A DNA stretch of 64,000 bases from Nematopogon swammerdamellus (GCA_946902875.1 OX336343.1:6995754-7059753); one strand, 5' to 3'; shown: positions 33,886-44,191, counted from the first letter of the stretch. The notes: generated by a model from the sequence alone, not told the origin. Program-made: numbers and translations.

Positions 33886-34299
33886 AAAGTGAGAAGGAGA
33901 GTGAAGACGAGACGTGGTGAAGCGTGGCGAGGCGTGTTGCGACGTCGGGCGGAGTCTTTCACTCGCTCGTTTTGCCGCCAAGTGCACGAAACGCTCGCTT
34001 TCTAGTTCTTCTAACCCTTCGTGCAACGGACCACCCCCTGCCGCCACCCACGCGCGGCTACGTCGAGAGTGTAGCCGAGAGAGCCTTTTCAAGCTCAATG
34101 CTTTATACAGAACACGTACAGAGCAACGCTTTGAAAAAGCGCACATTGTTTTAACTCGCTCAGTGGCGCTGTTTGCTTCAATGCAAGAGGGGGAAAAAAA
34201 TCTACGCCGTGGACGACAACAAATTATATTTTGTTTTGTTTTCATAATGACAATACTGGCGGGGAGAGAAGTAACCTCGCCATCAAGTTTTTTTTATGG
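33886..34299. other. Intronic, overlapping open frames on both strands
   Basis: A 137-codon minus frame and a 130-codon plus frame overlap fully at 33.83-34.31 kb. Neither has a domain or recognisable splice sites, so both are treated as chance. Confidence 0.3.
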
Positions 34300-34842
34300 A
34301 AACTGACACTGTTGGCTACATCACCTACTACATTCGTGATGTCAGCCCATAACACCGGGTGAACTATGTGCCATGTCAGTGCTTCCCTTCGGTCGTGCCG
34401 GCTACACTGAACTGGACGGAAAACACGAACTATTTACATAGCTGTTTCAATCGACCTTTCATTCAGTGCGGTGGTATCAACCCGGGCGGGTCAAACCCTA
34501 CCACCTAGTAAGGTAAGAAGGGAAGAAACCCACAGATTTACGTGGAATCCGAACCACGGTCAGCCTACAACGGTCAAGTGGTCACCCATCCATCCACTGA
34601 TCGCGCCCAGGTTTGCTTAATTCCAGCGACTACATGTAGCTCGTTAGCTATATGAAGTCACATTCTGTGCCACATCCTTTTCCTGTCACGGAGGTCGGGG
34701 ATTACACTGGAAAAATGTAATATGTATCACGATGTATCACTGTACTCCTGCCTGACTATGAAATAAATGCGTTTTACTTACATAATATGATCCGACCGAC
34801 GACAGTCGACTGACCGCACCACTGAGCTACCGAAGCTGACAA
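34300..34842 (-). mobile_element. SINE family B split by an insertion
   Basis: 34,300-34,625 carries tail, core and part of the 5S block. The remaining head (CAGTCGACTGACCGCACCAC on the plus strand) reappears at 34,797-34,842. The intervening 170 bp ends in ATGAAATAAATGCGTTTTAC and may be a small foreign 3' end. Confidence 0.7.
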
Positions 34843-34886
34843 GTTTAATACAATACAAGCAAATGTATTTTTGTATAAGTAGTATA

Positions 34887-35816
34887 CGTGGGCTGTTCCG
34901 AAAATTGTTAGCCACAGAATAAATAAAAATTGTTTTTTTCTGAAACTATTTTGATTTGACGGCTAATTTAAATACAAATCTCCTTGATGAAAATTATTGG
35001 CCACCTAGGTGTAGTTCTTTTTTTAAATATTTTTAACGGTTATCCGTCACTCATATTTTATTTGCAACAATGGACGTCTCGCGAGAAGCTTTTCGTGTTA
35101 TGATTTTCTGTGCTTATAAACTAGGGTTAACCTTCAAGTAATCTCACGAAAATTTGCAAGCTGCTTTTAGGGAGTCTGCTCCTGCGTTAGCAATAGTTAC
35201 TTATTGGTTTCGTGAATTTAAACGTGGTCGAGAGAACCTAAACGATGACCCTAGACCCGGCCGACCATCAACTGCAGTCACTCATGAAAACGTCATCAGG
35301 GTAGAGTGGCTATTGCGGGAGAATAGACACATTACACATCGGGAGATTCAGGCTGAACTGAAGATTGGTATTGCGAAGTTTGTCTGCCTCAAGCTTTCGG
35401 GGAGTTGAATAGCGAGCGCCCAAGGAGAGGCGTCCGTGGCATTCTTTTTCACCAAGATAACGCACCTGCTCACACACCGGTAGAAACATGGACTATTTGA
35501 CAACTTCGGTGGTATAAAGGTTATCCCATCCTCCGTACAGCCCAGATTATGCTCCATGCGATTTTTTTTTATTTCCCACGGTAAAAAAAAATGCTTCGCG
35601 GGCGAAAATTCAACACTGCAGACGAGGCCGTCGAGAATTTCGGCGGTTATTTTTCGACCTCCCGCAACATACGTTTTTTAAATGTTTTGAAACCTGGTTC
35701 ACCCGAATGCATAAGTGCATAGGGATTGGAGGGAAATATTTTGAAAAGCTGTAAATATTTTTTTTTCATATTCTAACTATTTTTCATTTCACTAACAATT
35801 TTCGGAACAGCCTATG
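34887..35816 (+). mobile_element. Mariner-type DNA transposon, internally deleted
   Basis: Terminal inverted repeats GGCTGTTCCGAAAATTGTTAG (34,891) and CTAACAATTTTCGGAACAGCC (35,792) match perfectly over 21 bases and extend imperfectly outward to a TA target duplication. The length of about 930 bp compares with about 1.3 kb for intact mariners. The transposase start survives (MDVSREAFRVMIFCAYKLG, then a stop in frame), followed by YWFREFKRGRENLNDDPRPG and RHITHREIQAELKIG, the mariner HTH and linker. The catalytic middle is gone; fragments resembling HQDNAPAH and the WYKGYP/PDY region follow. It cannot encode active transposase. Confidence 0.85.
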
Positions 35817-36533
35817 TATTGTCGGCTCGATTGAATTCCTATGATGGATTACCTCGAGAACATCTGTTGCTCACAAAAAGGGAAATTAATGTTCTCGTTT
35901 CCGCGACGAGATTTTCCCCTTCGTTAGCCTTAATCGGCAGCAGTAAGTGAGGAATGTTTATATCCTCATACCCACGTATATGTACAAGGCTTCAGCGAAT
36001 TACTACATTATTGGGTAACTAACGACCTTCATATTTCACAACGAATCGTACCGACACAATTAACGTAGTGGAGGATTCGGCGGGCGAGTTCGAGAACCAC
36101 AAGAACGTCTTAATTGGCGATGTATATTGAGTCCTAGGGCGTGAAGTGAAGGTTCAAATTCACGTATTTCGGTGGAAGTGATGATAATGGAGAAAATATG
36201 TACCGGACACGTGTGACGCGAACGGATGTGCGGCTAGCGGAGGCGGTGCGGGGTGGTGCGGGGCGGTGGGGTGGATAAAACGATGAGATGATTAATTATG
36301 TGGGTGAGCATTAGCGAGCCGCGACCCGCGACCGAGCGCGTCCGGTGTCCGGTTACTAACATAATGGTACTGTCGAATGTCGATTGGCGTCGAAGCGGAG
36401 AGGGCGCGGTGGCAGCGGCAACGACGTATAGGCGTGGCTGTAGTCGGCGACGCGGTTCATGAATTACTTAAAATCATATTCGCGGGTTTGGTCAATTAAA
36501 AAAATCACAATGGACAGGTACTTATACAGGATA
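35817..36533. other. Unassigned intronic DNA, GC-rich patch
   Basis: 36,220-36,440 is GC-richer, with GGTGCGGGG runs. No supported exon. Confidence 0.3.
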
Positions 36534-36883
36534 TCCCAAAACTCAACGTCAAGCAGGAGCCAGGGAGTAGGCCAGTTTATGACTAGCCAGGGAAAAATAA
36601 GAAAAAAAAATCTGGGTCATTAATTTTTTTAGGAAAAAATTGAACTGGATTTTTTTTTTGGTAAAACTACAGGCATTCTGGTTTTATTTGGGATACTGAT
36701 CAATAGCAGAGTTATTTAGGCCACCAATAAAAACATTTTACTAATTATATTTGCAAATTTGTAGTCGTAGTACCTAAAAATGTTGTATGAGAATAAAAAA
36801 CAAATGACTCCGATTTTTTTCTTATTTTTCCCTGGGTAGTCATGGCCTACTCCCTGGTTCCCGCTTGACGTTGAGTTTTGGGA
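36534..36883. repeat. Foldback element, about 75-bp arms
   Basis: TCCCAAAACTCAACGTCAAG at 36,534 is the inverse of CTTGACGTTGAGTTTTGGGA ending at 36,883; similarity continues inward through GAAAAATAAGAAAAAAA. About 200 bases of loop. Confidence 0.85.
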
Positions 36884-36992
36884 CACGTTGTATGTCATTG
36901 GAAAAAACATGCTGTGTTCAGTATTTGATGGACGTTTTTTCAAAGTACACGTCAATATTAAATTGTTGTTGACTTGACACCTACCGGTGCCC

Positions 36993-37019
36993 GGGGGGGG
37001 GGGGGGGGGGGGGGGGGGG
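36993..37019. repeat. Poly(G) run of 27
   Basis: An uninterrupted run of G, followed by GAAGGGG. Such runs are error-prone in assembly and can form quadruplexes. Confidence 0.9.
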
Positions 37020-37111
37020 AAGGGGTGCTGTATCGGAAATAAATCACTTTTGAAGAACAAAGATTTTTTTTTACACAAAATTTTTTTTTAAGATAAAATT
37101 TAAAAAAAAAA

Positions 37112-38760
37112 TGTTGGGTTACTGGTAATTCGATGCATTACTTTCAGAGGGTTATAGTAGAGGTAATTTGTGGTTTTTTTAACCATATAATTCCTATTCC
37201 GAAAATGCTTGGTTTACGAGTTATTTAAGATTTTGTGTTTTTTTCTAAAACTTCAACCTTGTTACAATTTTTTCTTAATAAAAAAAAACATTGCAATTTT
37301 TTTTAGTTTTGTAATTATTTTGTAAACTACATAGCATAGCAATGCTTGATTGTACAAAATTAATAAAATGGGATGCCACAAATAAAAACAGTACATGTTT
37401 AAACATGGAAAATACCAGAAATAAAAGCTTGGTTTCCTAATGGTACAATTTTTATTTCAATAAATGTATACTACGTGAGGTGTACAAATCAGTGTAAAAA
37501 CATTAGCATTTAAGCAGCTTTAAAATAAGATATTACTTATTACAATTAAGCATTTGGTTTCATAAATAATAACTAAATACCTTTTAAAAAAGACTTTAGG
37601 AGCATTTCTGTACTGAGTGAAAAGATACTTAAAAAATTAACATTATTATTACAAATCCTGTTCAAACTGGTTTTTTTATTTTTTATTTTTTTATTGAAAC
37701 TGACACGATTGGCTGGCTACATCACCTACAAGATCCGTGATGTCAGCCCATAACAACGGCTGAACTAGGTGCCATGTCAGTGCTTCCCTTAATTTCGCGC
37801 TGGCTACATTCAACTGGACGAAAAACACGAACTATTTACATAGCCGACGACGTTTCGCTTAGTGCGGTGGTATCAACCCGGCCGGGATACACCCTACCAC
37901 TTAGTAAGGTAAGAAGGGAAGGGACCTACAATTTAACGTGGAATCCGAACCACGGTCAGCCTCCAACGGTCGAGTGGTCACCCATCCAAGTACTGACCGC
38001 GCTCAGGTGTGCTTAACACCAGTCGACTGACCGCACCACTGAGCTACCGAGGCTGACGAATTTCCTTATCCCTTAGTCGACTTTCACGACATGCGATGGG
38101 GAGAGATGCAGTGGGGCTATTCTTTTAAGTACCGACCCCACACGGTACAATTCTTCTAATGCAGGCACGTGCCCGTTTACGTAATTCTGTTCGAATTATT
38201 CTCGCCGAAAAGTTTTCTCTCATTGTTGCAGCGGCTTCTTCAATATGCTGGATACGCCTTTTTTAAAAGGTATTTAGTTATTATTTATGAAACCAAATGC
38301 TTAACTATAATAAATAATATCTTATTTTAAAGCTGCTTAAATGCTAATGTTTTTACACTGATTTGTACACTTCACGTAGTATAAATTTTTCGAAATAAAA
38401 ATTGTACAATTAGGAAAGCAAGCTTTTATTTCTGGTATTTTCCAAGTTTAAACATGTACTGTTTTTATTTGTGGCATCCCATTTTATTAATTTTGTACAA
38501 TCAAGCATTGCTATCTATGTTATGTAGTTTCACTCTGATCTGTGTGTAGTTTACAAAATAATTACAACACTGAAAAAATTGCAATGGTTTTTTTTATTAA
38601 GAAAAAATTGTAGCAGGGTTGACGTTTTCGAAAAAAACACAAAATTTTAAATAACTCGTAAACCAAGCATTTTCGGAATAGGAATTATATGGTTAAAAAA
38701 ACCACAAATTACCTCTACTATAACCCCCTGAAAGGAATGCATCGAATTACCAGTAACCCT
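37112..38760. mobile_element. Large foldback element with a SINE in its loop
   Basis: The left arm, about 37,112-37,595 (GGGTTACTGGTAATTCGATG first), is the near-complete inverse of 38,255-38,760 (ending CATCGAATTACCAGTAACCC). Arms are about 480-505 bp and differ by substitutions plus a roughly 20-bp insertion near 38,530. The centre (37,600-38,250) holds SINE B and part of another repeat. No transposase frame; the family is unassigned. Confidence 0.85.
37685..38057 (-). mobile_element. SINE family B, full-length, inside the foldback loop
   Basis: Complete from the tRNA/5S head near 38,057 (CCTCGGTAGCTCAGTGGTGC, GGTCAGTACTTGGATGGGTG on the minus strand) to the tail and A-rich end. It must have inserted after the foldback formed. 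Confidence 0.85.
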
Positions 38761-39319
38761 GTATAGATCTATTTCTTTCAGAAATTGTGAAAAACCACAA
38801 TTTTAGTTTTATTAGTATGGGATAGAATTTGAGTTTTGTTACGAAACTGAATCGGTTAGGCTATAAAAATCAACCACCTATTTTTTTATTTAAATACATA
38901 AAAAAAAAATTTACATAAAAAAAAACCCAAGGTCCAAAAAACATTATATAGGTTTTACTCCCTATATGATACAGGGGGGCCCGTAGCGTACTATTAACTA
39001 ATTTTGAAAGACCTATATATGAACAGTGTGCATGTAATGTAGGTATTTCATTAAACGCCCTGTTTCAAAAATGGTTGTTAGCATGAAGGCTGGGCGTGTA
39101 GAATTTCATATTCTGAACATCTTTTGTTCCACCACTTGGGGCAAAAAAAAAAAGATCTTCACCCTTATATTTCAGGAATAGGTAATTAAAAATGTATGGA
39201 GAAAGTAAAAATGTTTTTTTCTTTTAAATAAAACATTTTCAGCGAAAGCTATTTAGTTTCGGATATAAATCAATCAATAATGTTAGCTAAAAAAATTCGA
39301 ATTCTTTTGTTATACGATT
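38761..39319. other. Unassigned AT-rich intron
   Basis: Nothing recognised beyond A/T runs. Confidence 0.3.
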
Positions 39320-39655
39320 TTTTAGGGTTCCGTGTCCGGTACGGGACCCTATTACTAAGCCTACGTCGTCTGTCTGTCTGTCTAGGTAGCCCGTTGAAAT
39401 TTTCACAAAATATGTGTTATTATGGCCGATATAACAACAAATAATAAAAATAAGAAAAGGTAAAAAATTCACAGGGGTTCCCATAGAAGAAACCAAAAAG
39501 TCATCTACCGAATAGATTATGAAGCATTTTAACTAATCATGACATTTAACTAATATGAAGCATTTCATAACACGCCATAGATGGCGTGAGTGGCGCTAAC
39601 TTTGACATGGCGATACGAAACCCTCGGTGCGCGAGTTCGACTCGCACTTGGCCGG
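39320..39655 (+). repeat. Common lepidopteran interspersed repeat
   Basis: Starts TTAGGGTTCCGTGTCCGGTA with TGTCTGTCTGTCTG and ends GCGCGAGTTCGACTCGCACT then TGGCCGGTTTTTTT. Relatives near 5.75, 10.0 and 21.5 kb. Confidence 0.65.
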
Positions 39656-39664
39656 TTTTTTTAT

Positions 39665-39782
39665 CTTAACTGTTGTTAGCTACATGACCTGCAACATCCT
39701 TAATTTTACCTTGGTGATCTAGGTGCCATGTCAGCGCTTCCCTTCGGTCGTGACGAAGGGAAGCACTGGCATAGCACCTAGA
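39665..39782. mobile_element. SINE family B tail with inverted duplication
   Basis: AGGTGCCATGTCAGCGCTTC is followed within a few bases by its inverse GAAGGGAAGCACTGGCATAG CACC, forming a hairpin from two opposed SINE tails. Confidence 0.7.
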
Positions 39783-40679
39783 CCGTGCATAATAGTTAGA
39801 AATATAAAACACCCCGGTGAAGGAAAACACCTTGAGAGAACCTCGTACATTCTCTTGGATGTGAATAAAGCTTTGGCTTAAGTTTTTAAATTTGTTCATG
39901 TTGTGTTTAGCCTTAAGTAGGTACAGATAGTTCTAGCCATGTAATATATATTTTTAAGATTTGTATGTACAGAACGATTCTGTGTGGTTAAACCTAATAA
40001 AAAAAAAAGCTTGACTAGAAGAAATGCTCTTCGGCCTTCCACATCGCAGTAAAATTCATACTTATCAAATCAGAACTCCTAGCAGACCCCTCTCAAAAAA
40101 TTTCAAAGAGATAAGTTAAGTATTGTAAATTAATACTACTTAACACCTGTCTCCCATTGGGCTAAGCCAACGGGCCTCAGTTTGACTTGTACATCGCTAT
40201 ACTAAATCAAACAGTTTGTATAAAATTTATGAAAATTAATAAGTAGGTAATTCTGATTTATGTACTCACCAAATAGATTCCAAATAAACTAGTGTACAAC
40301 GTCAGTAGGTACATTCACACACTATGAACGTACCGGAATTAAGAATTACGGTGGATAACTAAACCAATCTCTCGCTTTCTTATCTATTACACCTGGTCGT
40401 CTGCTTGCGGGGTAGCTAGGAAGTAGGTAGCATTAGCCAGATGTTTTGTCTTGAAACAATAGGCGCCTCCGAAATAGCCCGATGTTTATTGCCCCAACCC
40501 AATGCAATACACGTGGTCCTTTGTGTTGTAATTTAGTTGGAAGTTCCCACGGAATTTTAAATTGTTTGTCTGCTCAAAAATATATTTTCTGAACACCGGC
40601 CATACCTAGTGGATACCTATTTCGGGGGGGGGTTACAACCCCCCTAACCCCCCCCCCTGGGTAGGGCCTTGGGACTCAC
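39783..40679. other. Intron after the membrane exon
   Basis: Mostly AT-rich. 40,624-40,660 is G-rich then C-rich (short hairpin-forming runs) about 20 bases from the donor of the 40,680-41,469 exon. Confidence 0.4.
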
Positions 40680-41469
40680 CTTTTCCTCCTGAGCAGTATG
40701 AGCACTATGGTGAGGGCGGCGAGCGAGAGCGCCGCGCACAGCGCCAGCAGCAGCGCGCCCTCGCCGGCGGTGGCGGGGAAGGGCTCGGCCGTGTCCCGCG
40801 AGTCTGAGAGTCGCGCGCCGCTCGCCGTCAGCGTCGCGAACTCGTAAAGCGAGCGCGTCACGCCGGCTTCGTTGACGGCGCGCGCCGCAAGCCGGTACCA
40901 GGTGGCCGGCGCCAGGCCGCCCAGCACCACCGGCGCGGAGCCGCCCGCCTCGCGCGCGCCGCCGCCCGCCCCCGCGCCCGCCCACTCCAGCCGCAATGAC
41001 ACCGCGCCGCACCCGCCGTCCTCCCACGCGCCAGCCTCCAAGCGCGCGGCCGTCGCGTTCGTCTCTATCCAGCGCGCGTCGGGCGGTGCACGCGGTGGGC
41101 CGCCGGCCGTGCGTGCCGATATCTCGGGGCTGGGCGGGCCGCCGGCGGCGGTCGCGTACGCCAGGTAGGACGAGCCGCAGCGCAGGCCGCGCAGCACGAG
41201 CGCGCCCGGCGCCGCCGGCTCGGTGCGCCACTCGGCGTCCGCCGCCGCCTCGAGCCTCCAGTGCAGCGTGTAGGACCTGGCGGGCGCGTGCCCGGGCAAG
41301 TGCGGCGCCGGCCGCAGCTCGAGCTCGAGCTCGCGAGGCCGCGCCGCCACCAGCGCCAGCGCCGGCGGCGGCGGCGGCCGCAGTACCACCACGCGCCACG
41401 TCGCCGAGTCTGACCCGTGAGCGTTCTCCGCCACGCAAGTGTAGTTGTCCGCGTGCGAGGGGTCCAACC
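40680..41469 (-). CDS. Dscam-like gene, exon for Ig10 (C-half), FN5, FN6 and membrane helix
   Basis: 790 bp, phase 1 in, phase 2 out; acceptor ATTATGTATAG|GGTTGG, donor AAAAG|GTGAGT. It opens with LDPSHADNYTCVAENAHGSD, the F-strand Cys of an Ig domain. Two fibronectin III domains follow. FN5 has YTLHWRLE and a GLRCGSSYLAYATA end. FN6 has WEDGGCGAVSLRLEW, GLAPATWYRLAARAVNEAG and FATLTASG; DGGC plus VEY/LEW is typical of Dscam FN6. The helix GALLLALCAALSLAALTIVL ends in stop-transfer RRKR. N-glycosylation sites NYT and NAT. Very GC-rich, Ala/Gly/Arg-expanded, which opens long false frames on both strands. Confidence 0.93.
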
Positions 41470-41546
41470 CTATACATAATTACAAATACATCAGCGTCTG
41501 AACCGGCCCAGCGAACACAATGCGCAAGTCACATTCCCTCACCAAC

Positions 41547-41723
41547 CTCTAATGGACAGAGCGTCTCCATCCAAATAGAACGGTGGCCGCGGCTGGAGCG
41601 CTGCGCCGGCTCGCAGCCAGCGCTTGGCGGGGGGAGGCGAGCCGCCGACCACGCAGCGCAGCGCCCTCGTTTCGCTCGCAGCGGCGATCACAACTCCGCC
41701 GAACGATGAAATGCGCGCTGGAG
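41547..41723 (-). CDS. Dscam-like gene, exon for Ig10 (N-half)
   Basis: 177 bp, phase 1 in and out; acceptor TTTTCTGATACAG|CTCC, donor AGAG|GTTGGT. The peptide has PARISSFGG, the B-strand Cys in RALRCVVGGSPPPAKRWLR with the core Trp, and LDGDALSIRG, which continues into LDPSHADNYTC of the next exon. This completes a C2/I-type Ig domain between FN4 and FN5, the Dscam-specific position of Ig10. Confidence 0.92.
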
Positions 41724-41853
41724 CTGTATCAGAAAATATACTTACATGAAAATAAGACAACACGATGCGATAAATAATGATAATACGCGACAAAAAAAGT
41801 TTGTAATAACTAGTCTAAAAAAACATTTAAAAAATCTAAATGGCACTCACTAC

Positions 41854-42044
41854 CTAGAGCACTTGGTTGGCAGGCCACAGCAGCAGAAGGCGGTCCTTCT
41901 CCCACCACGGTGGCGGCGCGCGTCCATGCCTCATACGTCCGCCCCGGACGCAGACCGCGCAGCGACCGCATGCACTCTGTGGTGGCGCCACTGTCTGCGT
42001 CGCTGCTATCCACGTTCACGCGAGTTACGTTGGCTTCTTCAGAT
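41854..42044 (-). CDS. Dscam-like gene, exon for FN4 (C-part)
   Basis: 191 bp, phase 2 in, phase 1 out. Acceptor GTTGCGGCCAG|ATCTG. Donor either CTAG|GTAGTG or, four bases on, GGTA|GTGAGT; both leave phase 1, giving Ala or Thr at the junction plus one residue. The peptide SEEANVTRVNV carries an NVT glycosylation site; LRGLRPGRTYEAWTRAATVV is the E-F-G part of an FN3 domain, ending GEGPPSAAVACQPSAL. Confidence 0.88.
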
Positions 42045-42227
42045 CTGGCCGCAACGACATCACTTGTCGTTAGCATGATGACTAATACAAACTTTTCATT
42101 TAATTCTTCTGTTCAACTGCATACTACAACGACATTAAAAAAATGTGAATACGATCATATCCTGGTCACGGCACCAATGTGATACAATTGGTTTTTGTAG
42201 TTTAGTTGTTTAATGTATGATATTTAC

Positions 42228-42357
42228 CCTGCAAGATCGCGCACGTAGAGGGAGTAGTGTATGATGAGGCCATTGGGCTCGAGCGGCGGGAGCCAGGAGG
42301 CGCGCAGTGACCGCTCGCCGAGCGCCACCAGCTTCATGCCGGCCGGCGCGCTCGGCA
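42228..42357 (-). CDS. Dscam-like gene, exon for FN4 (N-part)
   Basis: 130 bp, phase 1 in, phase 2 out; acceptor GAAGCGCAG|TGCCG, donor GCAGG|GTAAAT. With the G of the previous exon it reads VPSAPAGMKLVALGERSLRA then SWLPPLEPNGLIIHYSLYVR, the A-C strands of an FN3 domain with the conserved Trp and P-x-x-x-N-G-x-I-x-x-Y pattern. It continues in phase with SEEANVT. A 169-bp foldback lies about 33 bases upstream of its acceptor. Confidence 0.9.
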
Positions 42358-42390
42358 CTGCGCTTCACACACACCCAACAACCCATCGCG

Positions 42391-42560
42391 TACAGTACCC
42401 GGCAGCAAGTCGTGAATATCGAGCTTTTAGAAAGATACAGTCCGATTGTAGAGCGTCGTCCCTTTAGCACGAACTCGCACGTCTCTGTGCGACAGCGACG
42501 ACACTCTACAACCGGATTATCTAAAGCTCGATGTTCATTATTTACAGCCGGGTACTATAC
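42391..42560. repeat. Foldback element in the FN3-FN4 intron
   Basis: TACAGTACCCGGCAGCAAG...AATATCGAGCTTT is the imperfect inverse of AAAGCTCGATGTTCATTATT then ACAGCCGGGTACTATAC; inner arms TTGTAGAGCGTCGTC / GACGACACTCTACAA. Its left edge is about 33 bases from the FN4 acceptor. Confidence 0.8.
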
Positions 42561-42694
42561 TTTATCTCTTTGAGCTTTAACCAATGAAACATGTTCATAA
42601 GAAGTGTAATTTTTCAGCAGATAAAAGAAATGTGAAGTAAGAGATACAAGTAGGGATGGGAACACTGCCTGGTGGATCATCCATTATTTTTTTG

Positions 42695-42765
42695 TAATCC
42701 GGTATGGGATGGGTGGCTGAGTTAGAGGGGTCAATGCTCACGCTCTGACCAGCCAATACAGGAGG
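42695..42765 (-). mobile_element. SINE family A, tail only
   Basis: TTTGTAATCCGGTATGGGAT, GGGTGGCTGAGTTAGAGGGG and CTGACCAGCCAATA. Confidence 0.75.
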
Positions 42766-43041
42766 AGAAAAAAAAACTAAAAACAGAACACAAAAAATAT
42801 TGTGTTCAAAAACAATAAAACTGTCTAAACTAAAGATAAAAGTGAAATTTTGTGAAATTATTGTGTTAGGTACCTAAATCTTAGACATGTTCGCTTCGTT
42901 TATTATTATATTTTGTTATATTCGTGTAATATGTTTTGTAAAGAATGTATTGGTTAATGTTTTTTTTTGTTTATACTATTTTTCCCGTAAATAAAAAAAA
43001 ATAAAAAATAAATACAATAATATTTCCGTTACAATACATAC

Positions 43042-43353
43042 CGTCCTCGTCAGTGCGACACAGCACGGGGGAAGAGAGTGGGCCATCACCGGCGGCGGTG
43101 TGCGCGCGGATGCGCACTTCGTACTGCGCGTAGGGCGTGAGGCGCGAGATGACGGCCTCGGTGGCCTGCGCACGCAGCTGCGCGTCGCGGTGCGGTGCGA
43201 GAAGGAGGGCCGAGGGCTCCCTGCGCACGTACTGGAGGGTGTAGTGCGTGAGCCGGCCGCCCTGCGTGTCGGGTGCGGGCGCTCTCCACGCCACGCGCAG
43301 CGAATTCGCGCCGCCCGCTGCGCACGAGACTCCTTCCGGCGCGCCCCACGGTG
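43042..43353 (-). CDS. Dscam-like gene, exon for FN3 (complete domain)
   Basis: 312 bp, phase 1 in and out, encoding one whole FN3 module as is usual for phase 1-1 exons. Acceptor CTTGTACGTGTGCAG|CACC, donor GACG|GTATGT. The peptide starts PWGAPEGVSCAAGGANSLRV then AWRAPAPDTQGGRLTHYTLQ, and ends with YAQYEVRIRAHTAAGDGPLS followed by SPVLCRTDED. The Trp, Leu and Tyr core residues are all present. It lies between FN2 (20 kb upstream in the gene) and FN4. Confidence 0.92.
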
Positions 43354-43414
43354 CTGCACACGTACAAGCACATAAAACTGCAGTGGGACCTACTGTTTTT
43401 TGACACATCTACCC

Positions 43415-43645
43415 TTTACCTTACTAGGTTATAGGGCTAAAACCGTCCGGATCGCTACCACCGCACTGCGTAAAATGTTGATAGAAGTGCCTGTGTAAAA
43501 AGTTGTGTTTTCCATCCAGTTCAGTGCAGCCGGCACGGCCATAGGGAAGCACTGACATGCCACCCAATTCACTAAGGTGTCATACTGGCGTCACGGGTGT
43601 CACATGTAGCCAACTATGACAGTTTCCATAAAAATGTCCTCAGAA
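43415..43645 (+). mobile_element. SINE family B, 5'-truncated
   Basis: CCTTACTAGGTTATAGGGCT, TACCACCGCACTGCGTAAAA, GGGAAGCACTGACATGCCAC and GACAGTTTCCATAAAAATG. Antisense to the Dscam-like gene. Confidence 0.75.
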
Positions 43646-43787
43646 GATGGAGCATCCTAGAGTCTAGACTAGAATCTAGACTCTACCTACACATCTGCTT
43701 CGAAAGCAACAATAATAAGTCAATTAATTACATTTACGTTGTTCAATTACGAGTAGGTAAATTAAAATTTTCCTACAATACATTTTA

Positions 43788-44191
43788 GGCCCGGACATAT
43801 TATGCATGAAGCATGCGTTTCTGAGCGTTTCGCCCCGGAACCGGCGAGCCGGCGAGAACTGGGCTACGCCTACAGCGCTCGACTACAAGTATCCGGAATA
43901 AAATCTTCCTCACTCTGTCGCTCACACTGGTGGTGGGTGGACGTCGCGTGCGCGCATCGCACTCTGCTGCTCGGGGCTGTGAGAGAACGTCGCTAAAAAA
44001 CGCTCCACGCGTCCGGGGCGACCCGTTTTTTGTCAGGGGAGGAGAGGCTTCTGAATGTTTCCGCTTGCGTGTAGTCGACGAGCGCGGATATCATACATTT
44101 TGTTTGGAACGCGGTATTCATCTGTCTCGGAGGTGGGGGTGGGGTGTAGCCTACCAACTCCGGGGAGAAACGGATGCATGAAGTCCGGGCC
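43788..44191. mobile_element. MITE with TTA target duplication (PIF/Harbinger-like)
   Basis: 404 bp. The ends GGCCCGGACATATTATGCAT and ATGCATGAAGTCCGGGCC are imperfect inverted repeats; TTA stands immediately outside both ends. The 3-bp TTA/TWA duplication and GG(G)CCC-type terminus fit PIF/Harbinger MITEs. Non-coding and moderately GC-rich. Confidence 0.75.

Noticed and set aside
33832..34306. A conserved gene suggested by long open frames on both strands
   Set aside because: The two frames are mutually antisense, lack domains and contain low-complexity Arg/Ser runs.
36716..37078. A proline-rich 120-codon protein
   Set aside because: The proline run is the translated poly(G) tract and the rest is AT-rich repeat DNA.
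40644..41709. A 277-codon minus frame and a 237-codon plus frame across the Dscam membrane exon
   Set aside because: They are out-of-frame or antisense readings of a very GC-rich exon and consist of Ala/Arg/Gly strings; the domain-bearing frame with matching splice phases explains the region.
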